Positions 16,600 to 25,230 of a stretch of DNA of 64,000 bases are shown here, in pieces; the stretch's first letter is position 1, and each line of letters begins with the position of its first letter. The stretch comes from Moritella sp. F3 (GTDB taxonomy: Bacteria > Pseudomonadota > Gammaproteobacteria > Enterobacterales > Moritellaceae), in the NCBI RefSeq assembly GCF_015082335.1, contig NZ_BLRL01000004.1, positions 186,001 through 250,000 of the forward strand. Reading direction: 5' to 3'. The notes beneath the pieces were generated by a model. That model had not been told where the DNA came from. It saw nothing but the letters and a program-made list of their open reading frames with translations, and did not search any database. The position numbers were made by a program, and so were the translations under genes.

Positions 16600-17760
16600 A
16601 TGTCTTTTTTACTCACGTTTAAAATGCTCGTTCTAAGCTTTATTATCACCTTGTGTTCGCTTTTTTTTATGTTTAGCCGTAGTTATCAAGATGCTCATAC
16701 CAATATTGAACATGAAATGTATCAAGCGAAAGAGATGGAAAGAATCAGCAACCTAATGATCCCTTATTTTCGAGGTGGTAATGGACTCGATTTTCTTGAT
16801 ATGTTTTGGAACAGTGGGATCTATAATAACCTCTATTTTGTTTACAAAAATGGGAATGTCCTTTTCAATGATCCGAGTGAAAATCCAACATTAATTTCTT
16901 TAGATATGAGGACTCGGATGTGGTATCAATGTGCGAAAAAAACAGGGGGCTCTTGCTTAAGTGATATCTATACTAATTTATTCTCTCCTCACGAGGATAT
17001 GATTACTTATTCATATCCTGTTTATCGTGACGGTATTTTTTTTGGTGTTGGTGCTTTTGATATCCCGATTAAAAAAATAAGGGCAAATGTTGTTAGTGGT
17101 TTGACTATAACCCATATTGAGTTTGTCGGTTCGACATACAAAGTCTATTTTAAGATGAATGGAAATATGCTGGTGCATTTTTTTGTGTTTATCAGTTCAA
17201 TATTTACCGTGCTAATGCTCTCGTGTCTATTGTATTTTCGTGTGATCAAAGTTCGACTTGGTCGTTATAAATATGATGGGTTAACAGGACTTCTAAGACG
17301 AGATTCATTTAAGACAAATAAAATTAATAATCAAGTGAAGTGTTTTTGTTTATTGGATATCGATAATTTCAAATATATTAATGATACTTATGGTCACTAC
17401 ATTGGCGATGATGCAATAAAATCTATTTCTCTATGTATAAAAACAACGATGAGCGATCGGGATGTATTATTTCGTTGGGGAGGGGAAGAATTTCTGGTTA
17501 TCCTGAGAGCAGAGTCTAATACCAAGCGCGACATCGATGTAATTATGGAAAGATTGAGATTTTCCATTGAACATCTAGTAACAGATGGTGTTCCTCGTTT
17601 TACCGTATCGATTGGTTATCATGTTTTTTCTATTAGTGATTCAGTCAATGGCGCTATCAAGAAAGCGGATATCGCTCTTTATGCAGCTAAGAGGGCAGGA
17701 CGGAACCAGGTTGTTTGCTATTCCCCGACATTAGATACTCTGTTTAAAAGTGTTAGCTAA
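16600..17760 (+). CDS. Membrane diguanylate cyclase with periplasmic Cache-like sensor
   Basis: 386 residues from the ATG at 16600, immediately after the EAL stop; a longer frame starting inside the EAL gene is less likely. A membrane segment at about 2-22, a periplasmic domain of about 160 residues with Cache-type features ('RMWYQCAKKTGGSCLSDIY', 'ITYSYPVYRDGIFFGVGAFD'), a second membrane segment at about 190-213, then a GGDEF domain ('YDGLTGLLRRDSF', 'CLLDIDNFKYINDTYGH') with active-site GGEEF at 294-298. The I-site position reads SDRD, not RxxD, so product inhibition is probably absent. It forms a make/break pair with the EAL gene before it. Confidence 0.9.
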   Translation: MSFLLTFKMLVLSFIITLCSLFFMFSRSYQDAHTNIEHEMYQAKEMERISNLMIPYFRGGNGLDFLDMFWNSGIYNNLYFVYKNGNVLFNDPSENPTLISLDMRTRMWYQCAKKTGGSCLSDIYTNLFSPHEDMITYSYPVYRDGIFFGVGAFDIPIKKIRANVVSGLTITHIEFVGSTYKVYFKMNGNMLVHFFVFISSIFTVLMLSCLLYFRVIKVRLGRYKYDGLTGLLRRDSFKTNKINNQVKCFCLLDIDNFKYINDTYGHYIGDDAIKSISLCIKTTMSDRDVLFRWGGEEFLVILRAESNTKRDIDVIMERLRFSIEHLVTDGVPRFTVSIGYHVFSISDSVNGAIKKADIALYAAKRAGRNQVVCYSPTLDTLFKSVS

Positions 17761-17917
17761 ACGTTACCGTTCCTAATGAGATAAATAACCGGTGATTACA
17801 GTTGTTACATTTTAATTTATATTCTTTTTTATGTGTTAAATTCCTTTCAATGAATGTTCTTTTGACTCTTAATAGGAAACCTTTTTCACCACATTTGTTA
17901 CATTCTTTTTGAAACAT
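17753..17917 (-). CDS. Small zinc-ribbon protein, 54 residues
   Basis: A short frame found by reading the minus strand by hand. The protein starts MFQKECNKCGEKG and ends with 'CNNCNHRLFISLGTVTFS'; two CxxC pairs are spaced by 28 residues, a typical treble-clef or zinc-ribbon spacing, and the middle is strongly basic. It converges with the GGDEF gene and overlaps its last 8 bases. A TAGGT sequence lies upstream of the ATG, but both fall inside a perfect inverted repeat (17916-17957). The Cys pattern in the right frame makes a real gene likely; the function is unknown. Confidence 0.65.
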   Translation of the reverse strand: MFQKECNKCGEKGFLLRVKRTFIERNLTHKKEYKLKCNNCNHRLFISLGTVTFS

Positions 17918-17957
17918 TAAATATACCTATTTATCAACTTTAATAGGTATATTTAAT
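17916..17957 (-). repeat. Perfect 16-base inverted repeat covering the start of the zinc-ribbon gene
   Basis: ATTAAATATACCTATT at 17916-17931 and its exact complement at 17942-17957, loop of 10 bases. In the minus-strand transcript this hairpin would contain the ribosome site and two bases of the start codon. It could act as an RNA switch or as a DNA operator. Confidence 0.7.
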
Positions 17958-18305
17958 CGTATTTATTCAAAGATGTAATTATTTTTTTATTAAGATAATG
18001 TTAATTTTATCTTTACCTATTTCACATATTCTTTGTATAAAGAACCATCAAGCTCCCCCTGAAATCTCTCTCTCAAAATTATACTCAAAAGAGCACTTAT
18101 TGACGAATCATAGCAACTCAAAGATATGATTCACTAAACCACCATCGTTACACTGCTTATAATTAAATTCAATGTGAAAACAACCACTTGTTTCACGTGT
18201 CTTACATTCTTATATAACGTTACTATTATTCTATTGAGAGCTGATAAGGTCGAACTTAAAGTTTTTATCTCATTAAATTTAACCACATGAATGTAAGGAA
18301 CGGTT
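17918..18305. other. 388-base spacer with inverted repeats, no further gene
   Basis: Besides the start-site hairpin, a perfect 8-base dyad GAATCATA/TATGATTC (18105-18112 and 18125-18132) is present. CTTACATTC at 18201-18209 is repeated inverted as GAATGTAAG at 18289-18297, the latter touching the ribosome site (AAGGAA) of the winged-helix gene at 18306. No coding frame is supported. Confidence 0.45.
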
Positions 18306-18662
18306 ATGAAAGGTGTACTAACTTTAGAACGAAATAAGACAGTGAGGAAGATGAAAATTGGTCACGTTGAAATTGACCTTTCAAGTGGTGTGATCAAGCA
18401 TAATACACCACAGTTTAAATTCGATAGAATAGGTCGGAGGGAAGTTAAGTTACTTGAATTATTATTTGAGAATGAAAACGATATAATAAGTAAATTGATG
18501 CTATTAGACTTAGTTTGGGGAGAGCAGATTGTGACAGAAAATTCTCTGGCGGTAGCTATGTTTAATTTAAGGAAATTGTTAAAAAAGTATGATGAAAAAA
18601 ATAAATACAGACTCATTAATGTCAGTGGTTACGGATATGGACTTTATAGTGATCGTCCGTAG
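18306..18662 (+). CDS. Stand-alone OmpR/PhoB-type winged-helix protein, copy 3
   Basis: 118 residues, same family as the proteins at 12243 and 14005, with conserved blocks 'RIGRREVKLLELLFENENDI', 'VWGEQIVTENSLAVAMFNLR' and 'VSGYGYGLYS'. It is more diverged at DNA level and does not share the 107-base identical tract. AAGGAA five bases before the ATG is a strong ribosome site. There is no tandem-HTH gene next to this copy; it closes the regulatory island before the FadL-like operon. Confidence 0.82.
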   Translation: MKGVLTLERNKTVRKMKIGHVEIDLSSGVIKHNTPQFKFDRIGRREVKLLELLFENENDIISKLMLLDLVWGEQIVTENSLAVAMFNLRKLLKKYDEKNKYRLINVSGYGYGLYSDRP

Positions 18663-19018
18663 ATCATGTTATTCATCAAGGTTATTCACCAGCACATCAG
18701 GCTGAGCTTCGATGGTATTCAGAAATATGTCACGCTAGAAGGATGATGTAAAACCTTTACTTGATTGCTATATAAATTTAGATTCGTTAGACATTAGTAT
18801 GGGACTTTACTGGTACTTTCACCTGATTAGACGCTGAATAATTAAATAATACGAGTTAGATACTGACATTTTATTGGTTAATTGATGTAAATTTATACTC
18901 AGAATTCAAAAGATAGTATGTCTCTTGATATTCTCAATAAATTGACCGGTATTCCGTTGTTGTGGCAGGAGCCACTAGAGAATACTTATTTTAGTTTCGC
19001 TAAATGGAGTTAGCACCA
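18663..19018. promoter_or_regulatory. 356-base spacer before the FadL-like operon
   Basis: It must contain the operon promoter. A 31-codon frame (18918-19013) ends six bases before the FadL-like start and could be a leader peptide. A GTGGC/GCCAC dyad with a 4-base loop lies near 18963-18976 inside that frame. No operator is recognised. Confidence 0.4.
18918..19013 (+). CDS. Possible 31-residue leader peptide upstream of the FadL-like gene
   Basis: ATG at 18918 to TAG at 19011-19013 encodes 31 residues (starts MSLDILNKLTGIPLLWQEP). It stops five bases before the ATG of the FadL-like gene, so it could couple translation, but no clear ribosome site precedes it. It may be a chance frame. Confidence 0.2.
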   Translation: MSLDILNKLTGIPLLWQEPLENTYFSFAKWS

Positions 19019-20323
19019 ATGACTAAGAAGACACTTTCTAACAACATATCTCTACTTACTGTATCTGTGGCATTAGCACTGTCAGCGGGTACCGCTCAGG
19101 CTAGTATGGGGAATTTAGGCTCCACATTTGGTTTATCACCTGTGGATATTGCCTCTGCTCAATCTTTTTCTTTATTCAACTCACAATCATCAGCAGCGTA
19201 TTACAATCCATCTGCGCTAGCCACAGCAGGTAAAGGTGAGATGTATGTCGGTTTATTATCAGCAACGCCTGATATGACTGCTGGTGAGCAAACATTTGAT
19301 GAAGCAACGCAACCAATACTTGCTGGCATGAATGTTAATGTCACCAATCTATTTAATTTTTCTTACCCTATTTACTTTGGTTTGATTGCTGGCATTGAGA
19401 ATTACGGTACCGAGATGATGGCATTTAGCTCGTCAACATCAGAAACGGGTCAGTTAGCCAATTATGGTGAGAAACCACTGTTTGTTGCAGCGTCGGGTTC
19501 GATACAAATTGTACCTGGTTTAACGATCGGTGGTGGTGCGCAAGTCTCTTTACATGCTGATGCGGCGATGAATTTAGAAAGTGAACTCGACGGTACTGCG
19601 GCGGGTAACGAGAGTGTCGCTGTTGCAGCGGAACCCGTGATTACGCCTATTGCAGGCATAACCTTAGATCTTGGCAGAATGATGTGCGGCAGCGATACAG
19701 CTTGCTCGGGAAATGGTATTACCTTTGCAGCCGCTTTCCGTGGTGAAAGTTATGGTCAAGCAAACATTAAAGCGGCAGCAACGATTACTCAAACTGTCAC
19801 GGATTTACCCATTAACCTGTTAACGTATGATGCCTATCAGCCGGATATCATTTCTGCTGGTGTGCGTATTAAAGCGGGCATGGTTAGTTTTGCCTTCAGT
19901 GCAGAACAACAAAATTGGTCTGATTTAAATGAATTAATGTTAAACGACACGGTGAAAGACCAAGCCAGTGTGGGCTTTGAAGATATCATTATTCCACGCG
20001 CTGGTATGGAACTTAACTTTAACGATACCGTTAAAGTGATGGCGGGTGCAAGTTATGAGGTTTCACCACTAGACTCAGAAAAAGCCACATTGGATGTGAA
20101 CTACTTAAGTGCAGATAAATTGGTTGTTGGTGCAGGTATATCATATTTTCATAAAGGCACGGGTTTAACGGCTTACCCTTGGCAGATTGACCTTGCGTAT
20201 CAGTTACAAGTACTTGATCCAACAGATCACACTATCACGCATCAAGACAGCGCAAATAACTCCTCAGTTGAATTGGAAGGCACTGTATCAACGATTTCAC
20301 TTTCATTCGCGACTAAGTTTTAA
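19019..20323 (+). CDS. FadL-like outer-membrane transport protein
   Basis: 434 residues from the ATG at 19019 (GGAG nine bases upstream), which gives a signal peptide ending 'SAGTAQA'. The mature start contains 'SAAYYNPSALATAGKGEMYV', the NPA-like N-terminal hatch region of the FadL/OmpP1 family, and the protein ends with an aromatic residue after alternating strands ('STISLSFATKF'), as outer-membrane barrels do. Family members carry hydrophobic compounds such as long-chain fatty acids. It shares a transcript with the lipoprotein gene nine bases downstream. Confidence 0.82.
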   Translation: MTKKTLSNNISLLTVSVALALSAGTAQASMGNLGSTFGLSPVDIASAQSFSLFNSQSSAAYYNPSALATAGKGEMYVGLLSATPDMTAGEQTFDEATQPILAGMNVNVTNLFNFSYPIYFGLIAGIENYGTEMMAFSSSTSETGQLANYGEKPLFVAASGSIQIVPGLTIGGGAQVSLHADAAMNLESELDGTAAGNESVAVAAEPVITPIAGITLDLGRMMCGSDTACSGNGITFAAAFRGESYGQANIKAAATITQTVTDLPINLLTYDAYQPDIISAGVRIKAGMVSFAFSAEQQNWSDLNELMLNDTVKDQASVGFEDIIIPRAGMELNFNDTVKVMAGASYEVSPLDSEKATLDVNYLSADKLVVGAGISYFHKGTGLTAYPWQIDLAYQLQVLDPTDHTITHQDSANNSSVELEGTVSTISLSFATKF

Positions 20324-20332
20324 GGGGGGCTT

Positions 20333-23300
20333 ATGCAAACAATTAATGCTCGTTTAAATACTTTCTTTAGCTCTTTTGTTAAGGGGAGTTTCGTAGCCTC
20401 GGCGATTGCACTTGCTGGTTGTGGTGTTGAATTACAAGAAAATGAACAAGCTGAAGTAGTCACGCTTACCGCTGAAGAAAGTCGTGCTGCATTAGCTGAG
20501 CGTCGAGCGCAAAGCCTATTTGACGCCCATGAGTTTTATTCATTCCCATCGAATGGTCAGGCTGATGTGGCGGTTAATACCTCGGTATTATTGTCATTTT
20601 CGCATCCGCTAGATACCTTCGCATCGCAAGTATTTAGCCTAACAGACAGTAAAGGTAACGTTGTTGAGGTGACCTCGGTTGAGGTGACTGAAAGTAGCTT
20701 TTCGATAGACCCTAATAATCCACCGACAAATGGTTTCGCTTTTAAACCAACACAAGCACTGAAACCTGGTGAGCAATACACAGTCACCTATACCATTGGT
20801 TTAATTAATGAAGCGGATGGTAATACGGAACTGATAGCGGAGCGTACAGCGCAAGATCCGCTCACCTTCACCACTCGGTTAGCGAAAGATTCTGCTATTT
20901 TTGCTTTGGATGCGGACGGTTTTTTCCCGAGCGATGAATTACCGTTTACGACGTTCACAACATTACGTCTACGCATGACCAATGACATTGATACTAAGAC
21001 CTTAGTGGCTGGTGATACGTTTAAATTTCAAAAAGTAGGCACAAGTGAGCAAATTACCGGTGATTTGATTACCAAAGGTCGTTATGTCACTTTTGATCCG
21101 GCGATTGATCTTGATATTGATGCAAGCTATGAACTTATCGTCAGTGATGGCGTTAAAGACTTGGCTGGTAACAGTTTTGCGGGCTTAGAGAAAACCTTCA
21201 CGGTATTAGATTCTGGCGAGCATGCATTTAAACCAATGAACGTCACCATGAATGATAATAACCAGGCATCGCCTTATTCTGGTGAACTGACCAATGCAGT
21301 AACGATTAAGTCGGTACTGATTGGTGGCAATGATACGACCTATGTTGACTCCGATTTAGTGACTGAACTAGCTAATTTAGGTAACTTTGATGACGCTGCG
21401 CCATTGGTTATTCGTAAAGGTTCTATTTTAAATAGCTCAAGCTTAACAGTGAAAGTTGGTGGTGAATTTCCGACTGGTTTCGATACCGGTAATATTCGGA
21501 TGACTAATATTTCTGATGCCACGGGTTATTTAATTAATAACACCAGTTCTGATCATAAATATGCACCAAAGCAACTACACCTGCTCATGGATGTTGCTAT
21601 GACTACCGATGGTTATGATGAAGGCGGTAAGTTAAATGGTAAAGCCAATGGTGGTTTAAGTCAGAATATTATGCATCTTGAATTGATGGGCACTGTGCGA
21701 ACGGAAGGCGCGGCGATGATTATTGATGCGGTTAGTGAAATTGATGTGAAGATCTTAGGCGTTGATAATGCTTATGCGCAAGTATCATTCCACATGGAAT
21801 CGTATACCGCTGATGAAACACCTGCGCCAGCTGTCGATATTCAAGCTCCTCAATTTCAATCTGCTTATCCGGGTGAGAGCATTACTCACTTTAGTTTAGG
21901 TGATAATGTTACGGTTACTTACAACGAACCACTTGAGTTATCGTCACTCCAGAACCTAGTGCTTAAAGATGAAAACGGTGATGCTGTTGAGACGTTTATT
22001 TCACAGGATGGCTCGTCTATCGTGTTTGATCCTATAGCAAGTTTATCTGCGGCAACGGATTACACCATCACTGGTAGTATTAAAGATTTAGCGGGTAACT
22101 CTGCATATGTGCAGCAAACATTTACCACGCCCTATAAAGCTCAAGCATTAAGACAAACATCGCCTATGGTTGAAGGTGCTGTTCCTGGTTACACTTGTGC
22201 TTTGGTTGACGCCAATTATGCTAATGATATTGCGGGTCGTTGTGCTGGCGGATTAGCTGATGATGATAAATTTAATATCTTTAGTTTACAGGCCGATCGT
22301 GACATCTTTATTGTTTTTAGCCAGCCAATCGACAAAGCAAGTTTAATACTGGGTAATAGCTGTAATAGTGGTTCATTCCGCGTCGAAGTTGTGAATAACG
22401 CTGGTGTTTGTCAGTCAACGGTACCGGGTGTGATGAAGTATGATAATAAGATCTTAACCTTCTCGCCAATGGATAATTGGCAAGATCAAGGTGCGAATGT
22501 TTATCAGTACTCGTTAATCTCACAGGATAATGCCACGCAAGCGCAAGTCGATTGTACTAATGGCTCTGCGATCTGTAGTGAAGCCGGTTATGCATTACAG
22601 ACGACATTATTGAAAGAGTCGAGTGCTGAAGACCAAGGCGGTCCTGATATCCGCATTCCGTTTAGAGCTGCTCCTATCGATAAATTTGTATTTAACCCAC
22701 TGATGATGCCGACGACGGATAGTAACCGTGATTACCGTTGGAATGAAGGCGCTGAAACGCTTACCAGTAACTATGCCAAATTAAGAGTTCAAGAGGGCAG
22801 TTTTGGTGGTTTACTGACAGCTGCTCAAACGGGTTGTGCTATTGGCACTAGCTGTGATGAAGATTATTCGAAGACTTTTATTAGTGCCTTTATGCCAACA
22901 GAAGTGGGGGAGTACGATGCTATTAATAATCGTATTCCAGTAACTATTCATGCTCAGCAGATGATCTCGTCAGATGTTTATGTACAAGCTAAATTAATTG
23001 GTGTTATCAATTCTGATACCCCGACGGGCACTATGATTATGCGTCCGCGTTACCCTACCGTTGATGGTAAAACAGTGGTGCCAACGGGTTATATTATTTG
23101 GAATGAAGAGACGCAGCAACTTAACTTTATTATTGAACTTAATGTATATATGGATTCGCCAAATATGCATGTAACCTTAGATTTATCGCATAACTTACAC
23201 AGTTATCCAATCACGATGGATCTGCAAGGACCTATTGAGTTCTTAGATGATGGTCGTATGGAGATTAGTTTAAGTAATAAAAATAATATCGAGATTGATG

Positions 23301-23389
23301 TCAGTATTGGTGGTGGGAGTGCAACAATGACGCTTGAGCTCGTACCTGGTGCTGTTTCACTAAGACAGATATCGTTACCGATGAAGTAA
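20333..23389 (+). CDS. Large lipoprotein with SbsA-type Ig-like domains
   Basis: 1018 residues. The signal peptide ends in the lipobox ALAGC (Cys about 30), so the protein is lipid-anchored. Ig-like (SbsA/Big_5) domains are recognised by a P-x-n-G/F-S-P-L-D pattern and 'DLAGNS' turns: about 55-185, 190-290 ('VSDGVKDLAGNSFAGLEKTF') and 505-605 ('ITGSIKDLAGNSAYVQQTFT'). Between and after them are beta-rich regions with several Cys pairs (for example 'YTCALVDANYANDIAGRCAG'). It follows the FadL-like porin with a 9-base gap. I infer a surface or periplasmic partner of that porin; no enzymatic motif is seen. Confidence 0.8.
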   Translation: MQTINARLNTFFSSFVKGSFVASAIALAGCGVELQENEQAEVVTLTAEESRAALAERRAQSLFDAHEFYSFPSNGQADVAVNTSVLLSFSHPLDTFASQVFSLTDSKGNVVEVTSVEVTESSFSIDPNNPPTNGFAFKPTQALKPGEQYTVTYTIGLINEADGNTELIAERTAQDPLTFTTRLAKDSAIFALDADGFFPSDELPFTTFTTLRLRMTNDIDTKTLVAGDTFKFQKVGTSEQITGDLITKGRYVTFDPAIDLDIDASYELIVSDGVKDLAGNSFAGLEKTFTVLDSGEHAFKPMNVTMNDNNQASPYSGELTNAVTIKSVLIGGNDTTYVDSDLVTELANLGNFDDAAPLVIRKGSILNSSSLTVKVGGEFPTGFDTGNIRMTNISDATGYLINNTSSDHKYAPKQLHLLMDVAMTTDGYDEGGKLNGKANGGLSQNIMHLELMGTVRTEGAAMIIDAVSEIDVKILGVDNAYAQVSFHMESYTADETPAPAVDIQAPQFQSAYPGESITHFSLGDNVTVTYNEPLELSSLQNLVLKDENGDAVETFISQDGSSIVFDPIASLSAATDYTITGSIKDLAGNSAYVQQTFTTPYKAQALRQTSPMVEGAVPGYTCALVDANYANDIAGRCAGGLADDDKFNIFSLQADRDIFIVFSQPIDKASLILGNSCNSGSFRVEVVNNAGVCQSTVPGVMKYDNKILTFSPMDNWQDQGANVYQYSLISQDNATQAQVDCTNGSAICSEAGYALQTTLLKESSAEDQGGPDIRIPFRAAPIDKFVFNPLMMPTTDSNRDYRWNEGAETLTSNYAKLRVQEGSFGGLLTAAQTGCAIGTSCDEDYSKTFISAFMPTEVGEYDAINNRIPVTIHAQQMISSDVYVQAKLIGVINSDTPTGTMIMRPRYPTVDGKTVVPTGYIIWNEETQQLNFIIELNVYMDSPNMHVTLDLSHNLHSYPITMDLQGPIEFLDDGRMEISLSNKNNIEIDVSIGGGSATMTLELVPGAVSLRQISLPMK

Positions 23390-23417
23390 TGCTTGAATCG
23401 TTATTTAGATAATAACT

Positions 23418-23457
23418 AAAGGCCGCTCATTTTATTAATCGTAATGCGCGGCCTTTT
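23418..23457. terminator. Terminator between lipoprotein gene and norR
   Basis: AAAGGCCGC pairs with GCGGCCTTT across a 21-base loop, followed by a short T run; it lies between two convergent genes. Confidence 0.65.
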
Positions 23458-23488
23458 GCTATTTCAATTTCAACCAACTTTTTCATTA

Positions 23489-25057
23489 TTAATTTTTCAA
23501 TGCTATTCGCTTAGCTAAGCGATGTAAATTGCCCACATCGATAGAAAGCTGTCTTGCAGTTGCAGCCCAGTTATTATTATTTTCTTGCAGTGCATTAGTG
23601 ATTAACTGTCGTTGAAATTGTTCCGTTGCTTCGCGTAAATTATCCACGGGCATATTTGTCACTGCGAGTGCCGGTTGGTTTATCACATCTGTTACTTCAA
23701 ATGGCGAATGCTTAACGTTCACATTATCAACTCTAAAATGCGCAGGTTGCAGTATCACTAATTCATCTTTCGCTTCTGCTTTGGCAAGAATAGCCGCACG
23801 ATTAATGCTGTGTTCTAATTCGCGAATGTTCCCAGGCCATGGATAACTCATCAGTGTGTTTTGGCAAGCTAAACTTAAACTCAAATGGCTTAATTGCAAC
23901 TTGCTGCGACAGCGTTCCATAAAGAAACCCGCCAATAATAAAATGTCCTCACCGCGTTCGCGTAAAGGCGACACCATAATGGGAAAAACACTCAGGCGAT
24001 GATAAAGATCAGCCCTAAATCGGCCAGCAAGGACCTCTTCTTTTAAGTCTTTATTGGTAGCCGCTATGATACGTGTATCGACTTTTAAATTACGGTCATC
24101 ACCAATACGTTGTAAATCACCATATTGTAGAACCCGCAGTAATTTTGCCTGTAAAGTCAGGGTTAACTCGCCAATTTCATCAAGAAATAGCGTCCCTTTA
24201 TCGGCTAATTCAAATTTACCGCTACGGTTACTAATAGCACCCGTGAAAGCGCCTTTAACATGGCCGAACAATTCACTTTCAGCGATGGATTCAGGCAATG
24301 CAGCGCAGTTTAGATAGACCAGCGGTTTATCTGCTCGAGATGATTGCTGGTGGATTGCCGTTGCGACTAGCTCTTTACCTACTCCCGTTTCACCTAATAT
24401 GAGCGCGGTCATGTCAGTACTAGCAACAACGCTGATTTCTTTTTTTAAGGCGTTAATTTGCGCTGATTGACCAATAATTTCAGTGTTACTTGGTGGTTGA
24501 TGTGTAGCTGGATCTGACTCGGTCATGGTGCCTGCGACTTTTTCCAGTTTATCCATCAATAACGCAATGTTAAGTGTGGCGGCTGCTAGTGCGCTAACGG
24601 TACGTAACTCATCATTGCTGAAATTATCAAACTGGTGAGGGTTAAAACCATCGATAGTAAGGGCACCAATCAGGCGTTGATTGGCCATTAAGGGTAAGCC
24701 TACACACGCATGTACATGCAGATCACCTTGATGCGAAGTAATAAGGGCATCATAAGGGTCGGGCAGGTCGCTGTCTGCTGGGAACCTGACGACATCACCC
24801 GCTCTGGCAATCGCCTCTAATCTTGGGTGTTCATTGATATTAAATTGCCGACCTAACACATCTGCGCTTAGGCCATTAATTGCTAAGGGCTTGAAGTGCT
24901 GCCCTTTAAACTCTAATAGTGCTGATGCATCGCAGTTGAATAGCTTGCGCATGGTTGTTAATAAGCGCTCGAAGCGATCTTGACTGGAGATATTAGTCGT
25001 TAAATCTAAGGCGATATGGATAAGGTCTTTAGTATCATGCTGCATAGTCATAATCAT
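23489..25057 (-). CDS. norR: Nitric-oxide-responsive sigma-54 activator NorR
   Basis: 522 residues. An N-terminal GAF domain (about 20-170) senses NO through a non-haem iron; the central AAA+ domain has Walker A GETGVGKE, the sigma-54 contact motif GAFTGA ('[12 protein letters not shown]') and '[20 protein letters not shown]'; the C-terminus is a Fis-type HTH ('[20 protein letters not shown]'). It is divergent from norVW, the arrangement known in Escherichia coli, and three NorR sites lie between them. Two in-frame ATGs (25057 and 25045) could serve as start. Confidence 0.95.
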   Translation of the reverse strand: MIMTMQHDTKDLIHIALDLTTNISSQDRFERLLTTMRKLFNCDASALLEFKGQHFKPLAINGLSADVLGRQFNINEHPRLEAIARAGDVVRFPADSDLPDPYDALITSHQGDLHVHACVGLPLMANQRLIGALTIDGFNPHQFDNFSNDELRTVSALAAATLNIALLMDKLEKVAGTMTESDPATHQPPSNTEIIGQSAQINALKKEISVVASTDMTALILGETGVGKELVATAIHQQSSRADKPLVYLNCAALPESIAESELFGHVKGAFTGAISNRSGKFELADKGTLFLDEIGELTLTLQAKLLRVLQYGDLQRIGDDRNLKVDTRIIAATNKDLKEEVLAGRFRADLYHRLSVFPIMVSPLRERGEDILLLAGFFMERCRSKLQLSHLSLSLACQNTLMSYPWPGNIRELEHSINRAAILAKAEAKDELVILQPAHFRVDNVNVKHSPFEVTDVINQPALAVTNMPVDNLREATEQFQRQLITNALQENNNNWAATARQLSIDVGNLHRLAKRIALKN

Positions 25058-25067
25058 ATAAAATACT

Positions 25068-25122
25068 GTCTTATCGACAGTGTATAGTCATAATGACTAT
25101 GTGTAAAGGAAGTCATTATGAC
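25068..25122. promoter_or_regulatory. Three NorR binding sites
   Basis: Three GT-N7-AC elements: GTCTTATCGAC (25068-25078), GTCATAATGAC (25087-25097) and GTCATTATGAC (25112-25122). Three such enhancer sites before norV are the known E. coli arrangement; here they also abut the norR start. Confidence 0.88.
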
Positions 25123-25165
25123 AGTGTTGTTTTATTATTTTCTATTAAATCAACTGGTTAACTAT

Positions 25166-25181
25166 TGGCACACTACGTGCA
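25166..25181 (+). promoter_or_regulatory. Sigma-54 promoter of norVW
   Basis: TGGCACACTACGTGCA has GG and GC separated by exactly 10 bases (25167-25168 and 25179-25180), the -24/-12 pattern, about 50 bases before the norV start and downstream of the three NorR sites. Confidence 0.9.
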
Positions 25182-25230
25182 ATTAAAGAGGTATATAAAA
25201 TTTATTATTATTGTTTAATTGGGATTTAAA

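Noticed and set aside
11248..18662. Prophage or integrative element
   Set aside because: CI-like HTH domains raised the idea, but no integrase, structural phage gene, tRNA or att-like direct repeat was seen.
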